Source: Epithemia pelagica
Taxonomy: Eukaryota > Bacillariophyta > Bacillariophyceae > Surirellales > Surirellaceae
Assembly (NCBI GenBank): GCA_946965045.2
Contig: OX337228.1
Location: 4,774,001-4,838,000 of the forward strand
Direction of reading: 5' to 3'
DNA length: 64,000 bases
Shown: positions 57,836 to 64,000 of the stretch, one piece after another
Layout of the letters: each line of letters opens with the position of its first letter
Position numbering within the stretch: the first letter of the stretch is position 1
The notes under the pieces: model-generated
Told to the model about the DNA's origin: nothing
The model's input: the letters and a program-made list of their open reading frames with translations, nothing else
The model's database searches: none
Program-made: the position numbers and the translations under genes

Positions 57836-60800
57836 TTACAAATACAGAGAACTGCAAAACACAATATCTCTTCTTATCATTTCGCCGCCTTTGGTAAATT
57901 TTTCTTCCAGCTCGTGGTTTCCCACCGCTTTTGAAGCTGTGGCAACCTGTCGAACCAACTCTTCCAATCGTCGTAATGTACGGATCGTCGTTCCTTCGTA
58001 TGCTTTGGTCAGTTTTTGGACCTCCACGAATTTTGCTCCCTGACACCACGCGTAAACAGCCTCCATCCTAAAGAAACAATTAGAAGAGCAATTGGTGAGA
58101 AAAGCAGCGCAATCGACTGTGGCACCAAACGTAGACCGAGAAAGAGGCGCTCAGAAAGTATGGTCGCTTTCGAGTTCTTCACACAAGAAAGAGTCGGACC
58201 AACGTTAATTCAGCTTCATGAGCTCCAACCAGAAAAGTCGCGGCTCGAACAAAGCCGAAACGCCGGCAAAAATGATTATCATCAAAGCACGTCAATCGAT
58301 GTAAACTTTATTCTGCAATAGTTCACTCACATCTCTGGATTGAATTGGTCCACAAACTCGTCTTCATTCACATCGACACCGCAGGCGACCTCCACTCCTG
58401 CTACAGCACGCGCAGCATCCTGCAGTTTGTAGAATGGGGTAGCCAAGAAACTTTTCAAACCACTTGCTGGGTTCTCCTCATCTCCTTTGACAGCTTCCCC
58501 AAACGTCATGCAAGAAAGAACAGCCACAGCTTGTTCCGTTGTCAGATCGTTGAAAACACCAAGAAACATCAGCTCGACAACTACCAATTCGTTGGCAGTG
58601 TTGATTTCACAGGCAGTCCTTCCTTTGGTCTGGATTACGCCATTCGCATCCACATGTCCCAGGCGCTTCAGCACCTTCTTCATTTTCTTCAAGTCATCCT
58701 TCAAAGCAATCGACTGGCAAGCACGTGCTTTTTCACGAAGACCCTTAGCACGCTCAAGTAGCAACGTCTTTCGTTCGTGCGCTTGCACAAGGGACAATCG
58801 TGTCTCCTCGTCGAACTTCTCGGTAAGCTCATGAGTGGCTAGCCTCTTCGTCAATGCTTCCGCCCGGTTAAGAAGGGTTTGGAAAGCATCATCTTTAATT
58901 CCCAGATCGTTCACGGGATCAAGCAAGGGAATGTCATTTGGCATTCTGTTCTGAACTTCCTTTACTTGATTTGCAACCTTTCGACGACTCGAGACCGTCG
59001 TGACTTCGTGGGGCGTGAATATGCGAACGGCCGAGATTCTTTCAATACAGTCTAGCCCAAGGCCATGGAAAACGCGCATTGAGACAATTTTTGGATCGTC
59101 ATCCTTCCGCACAGCGCGGCAGTTTTCAGCAGTTCCCTGCCATAAAAGGGAAGCATTCTCCATATCTTCGTCTTTCCCTCTAGTCTCCGCATCAAAATGT
59201 CGATCAACGCAGTTAACCATAACGTCAATGCTGTACTCTGAACCAGAGGTTTCCGAGGCGAGACGTCCCGCTGCACCCGCCGAACCACCGACATTTTTCT
59301 TTTTGCAAGAGATCAGAACACCCCAACCATAAGACTCTCCCTCAATCGAAATGTCCAGAAATCGCCCAGGCTGTTGAAGAAATTTTAAAATGTATTGGGG
59401 ATGCCTGATCATTTCGGCAATTCTCTTTCGGGTCAAATTCAGTTGTTTATCCATTTGATAGTACTGAGATGCAAGTTCAGCGTCTTCGCCTTTGCCCAAG
59501 TCGACTGCTTCGGCGTGATTTTCCAAACTTTCTGCTTCCTGAAGTAACCCAGGGGCGTCACGTTCCTTCTGAAACTACGAAACGAATGCCAGAATAAGTA
59601 AAATACCAGATCTTTGGTCAGCATTGTAAGAGACTTACCTGATGAAAGGAGGCTCTTAAAAGGTATTCCGGGTCAACATCTTCAACCCGCATGAGATTTA
59701 GAAGCATATTATATGATATGCGGTAGCTCGAATTTAAAGGATCTGGTGCCCCGTATAAAATGTCCTTGCACACAGCCGGTTCCATTTTCTCGTCCAACAT
59801 TTGGATAACTATACCGCGGTCATCCTTGCCACGGCGTCCCGCACGGCCACTGAGTCAACTTACGGTTGAGACAACAAATATATACAAGACAGGCATATCG
59901 ATCGCCCATTAAGACTCACCTCATCTGAATATATTCACCGGATGTCACCCAACGGAAGTCCTTACCATCCCACTTTCGAGTGTTGGTGAAAACAACCTGC
60001 AGCGATGACAATCGGAATAAATAGACAAATACTAGATCAACTGAGATAATACAAAGTGGAACCGTGAACCTGATCGTACCGTTTTCGCAGGCATGTTGAT
60101 TCCAATGCTAAAAGTTTCTGTCGCAAACAGTGTTTTCACCAGGCCTTCTGAAAAAAGAATTTCTACAATCTCTTTGAGAATGGGTAACAGACCGCCATGA
60201 TGAATACCTATCCCTCGTTTCAGCAAAGGAAGAAGCGCTTCAACCTGAGGAAGGGCACGATCGTCCTCTCCGAGCGATTCAATCGCATTTTGATAAACTT
60301 GCGAAATGAGATCTTTTTCAACATCATCTGTGAAATCCTCGTTATTGAGAGCAAGAGCGAATCTTTCACAATCTTTCTTGGAGAAAGAGAAAACTATTAC
60401 AGGGTCCAAGTTTCGAAGCATTATCAACTGAACGATCTTGTGCAAACCCGCCTGTGGACCAGCCTTCTTCTTCCCTCCCTTTTCACGAGATTTTCTTTTC
60501 TTTGAGTCACCAGATATCATGGACTCTGCAATGGCGGAGTCAACAGAACCAGCTTGCAGAGTTGCCATCGCCTTTTGAAAATTTTGTTCGCGGAATTTCC
60601 CTTTCTCATCAACAACAAGGTGTAGCCCATCGCCTCCTTGCGGGTAAATGTAGTGCTGCAATGGTGTTGGGCGATAGTTTGTGTATACGACGTGACAAGG
60701 TTGGTGGTGAATTTCTGCCACCCAATCTGCAAATTGAGAAGCATTTGGTATCGTTGCAGAAAGGAAAACAAAACGCACTCTATGTGGAAGCAATATAATG

Positions 60801-61713
60801 GACTCTTCCCAAACGACGCCACGTTCAGAATCTCTCATATAATGCACTTCGTCATAAATGACCCAAGCTACCTCGCGAATCAATTCACTTCCGCGGTATA
60901 GCATGCTTCGTAAAATCTCGGTGGTCATGACGAGCGCTGTAGCAGTTGGGTTAATAGTGATATCACCTGTCATAAGCCCACTGATAGAACGTAAGTAAAA
61001 ACCCGTGGAGAACCAAACACATTCTCACAGTACAGATGAACTCACACATCATGAAATTCTTCCTGAAGGTCACGATATTTTTGATTGGACAACGCCTTGA
61101 TAGGAGAGGTATAAACAACGCGCTGACCTTTCTTCAGACAGGTTGCCACAGCATACTCTGCTACTGCAGTCTTTCCCGCGCTCGTGTGGGCTGCGACCAG
61201 AACGCTTTCATCTTTATCGATGTATCCTACTGCTTGCTGTTGGAATGGATCAAGTCGGAAAGGATAGACCTTTGCTGGCTCCTGAGGGGGTTCCACTGTT
61301 GCAAACGTGTGTCCAGGAGGAAGATTCTTTGGATATGCAGTGTAGGATCGAACCGACTTGTCGTGTGAAGTACCAGTAGCAATCTCTCGTTCTGGACCAC
61401 CGTCGTTCGTCTTTTTCGCTGTTGATTCACTCAGAGGCAAATCAATGTTCGATGAAGCAATTGGATTGGACATCATAGATGCATACAACGATGGTTTTGT
61501 ATCAGAATCACTGGCAGATCTGTCCGCAGTTCCCCTTCCTGTATCATCGGACCCATTCTGGGACGTTGTAACTTCCGAAGTGCCCTGACCTCCACTCTGG
61601 GATGATTCTTCCACACTATTCCCTTCTGTTCGTTGCTTCTTTGCCTCCGGCTCATCTGATTCCGCAGCTGCGCCGTCAAACGCACCAAAAAGATCGTCTA
61701 AATCGTCACCCAT
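57836..61713 (-). CDS. MTR4: MTR4 exosome-associated RNA helicase (Ski2-like)
   Basis: Unwinds RNA and feeds it to the nuclear exosome. Six exons (61046-61713, 60080-60980, 59920-59996, 59639-59849, 58331-59574, 57836-58067) with GT-AG introns of 65, 82, 70, 64 and 263 bp keep one frame of 1,110 residues. ATG 61713 gives [12 protein letters not shown], a typical MTR4 start. Motifs: AAHTSAGKT (Walker A), DEVHYM (DEVH box), [15 protein letters not shown], and [10 protein letters not shown] spliced across exons 3 and 4. A KOW/arch insertion lies in exon 5, and the C-terminus ends [12 protein letters not shown] as in MTR4. A Lys-rich insertion follows the second motif set. Confidence 0.95.
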
Positions 61714-61950
61714 CGTGGTTTGACGGAACTCCTGACCTCTGTGGCGCAACTGGTAAAAGAATGGCGAGTCTACACCATGGGAACATGGGACATGCAGGAT
61801 TTTGAGGGGTGATGAGGACGACTACGTATCGATGGACAGACCGAAACATCATCGTGGTCACTAGCAAGGGTAGCTTCTAGGATCGTATGTTGAACCATGA
61901 CAAAAAATGTCGTTTCTATGTTGGTCTGTAATCAAAATCGACTATCATCC

Positions 61951-64000
61951 TTACCACGGTAGAGCTAAGTCGTCGTTCTTAGCATTCTTGTTCTTCCCAT
62001 TTTTCGTTCTTGTCTCCTTGTTTCGTTTAACGATGGATGCGTGACGTGCGACGAGCTCCGCCTCGACAAGTTTCCGACTTTTGCTTTCTTTCGGCGTCTC
62101 AACTGTGGAACGAACAACAGCCTCAAGATATGCCCCTCTCCGATTGTTTACTGCCGTCGTCTCCAGTAGATCTGATTTCATATTGTTTATCAGAGTCTCG
62201 ACTGTTTCTGCCTCATCTGCCGCCGAAGTCTCATTTCTGTTCGGATCCCCGTCAGTGCGTAGCTCGCCGACAATTCGAGGTTGTTGAACTGGGTCGTGAG
62301 AAACTTTAGTAGTACCCAAAGCCCTCGTTTGCGTTCCCTGATCAGGTACCATTTCAATCCTAGACAATCCCACAGATCGTAAGTGAAGATGAGCCCGTTC
62401 CTCAGGGGATAATTCTGAGAGTTCAGCGGACACCCGAAAATCGTCATGGTTCTCCCCAACACCACGATCCTCTTCGTCCTCATTAGAAATTTCATCGCTC
62501 CCATCATCCGAGCAGTTTTCCTCGTCAACAAGGAGATCCAACAAAGTATCGACGTATGAAGGAGGCGGTTCAGCACGGGCTTTTATTATGTGGTGATCGT
62601 CCACAAGTGCTTTCCCCATTGTCCTGCTTGGTTTCGCTTGTCCCTCATTTTGCCAGTACAACAAACGAATATCCTCCAATCTCTCTCTAAGGACTTCATC
62701 ATCGATTGTATCTTGGCAATAACCCATCTCCTCGAGCCACTTCCACATTCCTCCTGTGTGCGCCATCGGATACTGTGAATCCTCCGCAGCATCACGGGCA
62801 CGTCTTTCACAGGCAAGAAATGACTGCCTCATCGTTTCTTTTTTCCTCAAGAAGTCGGATTCAAGAGACTGAGCTGTCTGTGCTATGAGATCAGCGACAG
62901 CTTTCCGTCGTTTTGCTGGTCTTAACTGAGCGTATGAAACAGGTTGAGCAGTGAGTGCAGTAGCAGATACTTTTGTTTCCTCTGGAGTGGATTTTCTTTT
63001 CTTGGATGGCTTTGATGCTTTTTTTGGGTCAACTACTGGTATTGTTGCTTGTTTTGCTGGTATTGTTGCTTGAAGCTTTAATTTCGGTTCTTTAAAACCG
63101 GTACAGATGACTTTGACTTTGAATGTCGATCCACTCAAAGCCTCAAGAATCGATTTTCTAAAGTGGGGTTCCTGTTCATTACCTCCATCTTTTCTTTTTG
63201 ATTTGGGGGGTAAATAAACTTCCGCGAACTCTTCCTCTGTAAGGTTGTCGTGGCACCATCTCTCCATATTTGCAGCGTTTTGCTTGAGAAAGTCATGTTG
63301 TCTTCGAAGCAAGGCGCACACAGCCAAGAGATCTTGGGATAGTCTTGTTTTCTCCAAGGATTCTACCGTCTTTCGTGTCGTTGCAACACTCGTCCCGACC
63401 GTCTCGGCTTTATTTTGAGAGTTTGCGTCAGTCGACGATGCATTCGATGATTTTTCGTCTTTGGCTGCCTCAAGCATAAGTTGAACAATTGTCTCTGGTG
63501 GCTTCGCTTGCTGCACACCATTCGAAGAGCTGCTTGGAGAAGAAAGTTGGCTGATGAATGAAGTATGGACTCGGTCTAGTAGGGCGTATATTTTTCGATT
63601 CTTCAGCGTTACCTCCTGAGGTAAGGAAGGGAGGAAAGGATAGAACAACGTCTTGGAAGGTAGCAAGCCGCAGAACGTACTTTGATTCAATCCAGGGTGG
63701 GGTGGAACATGCGAAGACGACTGAGCTTTCGGTCCCGAAGAAGACGATGAAGCTTTGGTATGGGGACCAGAATCGGAAGATTTTGATGTTGTATTCTTGG
63801 CTCCAAGCTTCTTTAGTCGACCTCCCGTTTGACCAGCTAATCCAACACCCGCAGAAGAACCCTTTGCCATAGGTAAAGGCATTCCGGTTTTCGTCTTCGA
63901 CTTTTTGTTGGCTGAAGATACTGGGATTTTGGATTCATCTTGTGCCGATGCCGCCTTTTTTGGTCCGCGCTTCTTTGTTGCGGTCGTCGAGGTACGCTTT
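61951..64000 (-). CDS. ADA3/NGG1-like coactivator protein (5' end outside window)
   Basis: The frame is open to the window edge with no stop upstream of the first ATG at 63882, so the protein is at least 682 residues and its true start is probably outside. The N-terminus is Lys/Ser-rich (TKKRGPKKAA), then a conserved-looking segment STFCGLLPSKTLFYPFLPSL, several charged helices, and ELSELSPEERAHLHLRSVGL near the C-terminus followed by a helical Asn/Leu stretch and a basic tail. The last part resembles the ADA3 subunit of SAGA-type acetyltransferase complexes in layout. This is a tentative family call. The C-terminus ends DDLALPW; a GTAAGG overlapping the stop could be a splice donor. Confidence 0.5.
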   Translation of the reverse strand, partial: KRTSTTATKKRGPKKAASAQDESKIPVSSANKKSKTKTGMPLPMAKGSSAGVGLAGQTGGRLKKLGAKNTTSKSSDSGPHTKASSSSSGPKAQSSSHVPPHPGLNQSTFCGLLPSKTLFYPFLPSLPQEVTLKNRKIYALLDRVHTSFISQLSSPSSSSNGVQQAKPPETIVQLMLEAAKDEKSSNASSTDANSQNKAETVGTSVATTRKTVESLEKTRLSQDLLAVCALLRRQHDFLKQNAANMERWCHDNLTEEEFAEVYLPPKSKRKDGGNEQEPHFRKSILEALSGSTFKVKVICTGFKEPKLKLQATIPAKQATIPVVDPKKASKPSKKRKSTPEETKVSATALTAQPVSYAQLRPAKRRKAVADLIAQTAQSLESDFLRKKETMRQSFLACERRARDAAEDSQYPMAHTGGMWKWLEEMGYCQDTIDDEVLRERLEDIRLLYWQNEGQAKPSRTMGKALVDDHHIIKARAEPPPSYVDTLLDLLVDEENCSDDGSDEISNEDEEDRGVGENHDDFRVSAELSELSPEERAHLHLRSVGLSRIEMVPDQGTQTRALGTTKVSHDPVQQPRIVGELRTDGDPNRNETSAADEAETVETLINNMKSDLLETTAVNNRRGAYLEAVVRSTVETPKESKSRKLVEAELVARHASIVKRNKETRTKNGKNKNAKNDDLALPW

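Noticed and set aside
1-64000. Prokaryotic operon or defence system
   Set aside because: Spliced introns, ER/Golgi/peroxisome genes and a copia element show nuclear eukaryotic DNA. Gene neighbours point in mixed directions and share no pathway.

Overview
This is nuclear DNA from a photosynthetic stramenopile, most likely a diatom. Genes lie on both strands about 2 kb apart. Introns are few and short (64-340 bp, GT-AG). Two proteins carry N-terminal signal peptides followed by a diatom-type plastid-targeting phenylalanine motif (a phosphoglycerate mutase and a large unknown protein), and a bacterial-type sigma-70 factor is nuclear-encoded. The retroelement is a copia element resembling the CoDi elements of diatoms. 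I cannot name the species.

Layout. 0-3 kb: the C-terminal end of an unknown protein and a family-7 galactosyltransferase. 3-13 kb: a 1,299-residue putative plastid protein of unknown function, a plastid sigma factor, a plastid cofactor-dependent phosphoglycerate mutase and a low-complexity protein. 13-31 kb: a membrane coiled-coil protein, ER-type HSP90, a copper P1B-ATPase, SKP1, a PDAT/LCAT-type acyltransferase, an unknown protein, PEX12 and glutamine-dependent NAD+ synthetase. 31-37 kb: a complete, recently inserted Ty1/copia element (214-bp LTRs differing at one position, 5-bp target duplication). 37-47 kb: SAR1, a TPR + J-domain protein, a bacterial-type tRNA-guanine transglycosylase, a CtIP/Sae2-like repair protein and ALG8. 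47-64 kb: a GltB-type glutamate synthase with a mitochondrial-like presequence, exosome subunit RRP46, a BRCT protein, a GT90 glycosyltransferase, a second glycosyltransferase-like membrane protein, the exosome helicase MTR4 and an ADA3-like protein that runs off the window.

Most genes are housekeeping genes with no obvious shared pathway. Two loose themes stand out. One is the secretory pathway and glycosylation (HSP90, SAR1, ALG8, GT7, GT90). The other is nuclear RNA decay (RRP46 and MTR4 within 10 kb).

The most unusual signal is in the retrotransposon. The 14 nt directly after its 5' LTR do not begin with TGG, as a tRNA 3'-end primer site would. They are perfectly complementary to a 14-nt stretch inside the LTR that sits next to a good initiator match. 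This is the arrangement used for self-primed reverse transcription in the Tf1 family, and it is unexpected in a copia-type element. Splice junctions were placed by eye from reading frame, GT-AG sites and conservation of the joined protein; no transcript data were available.
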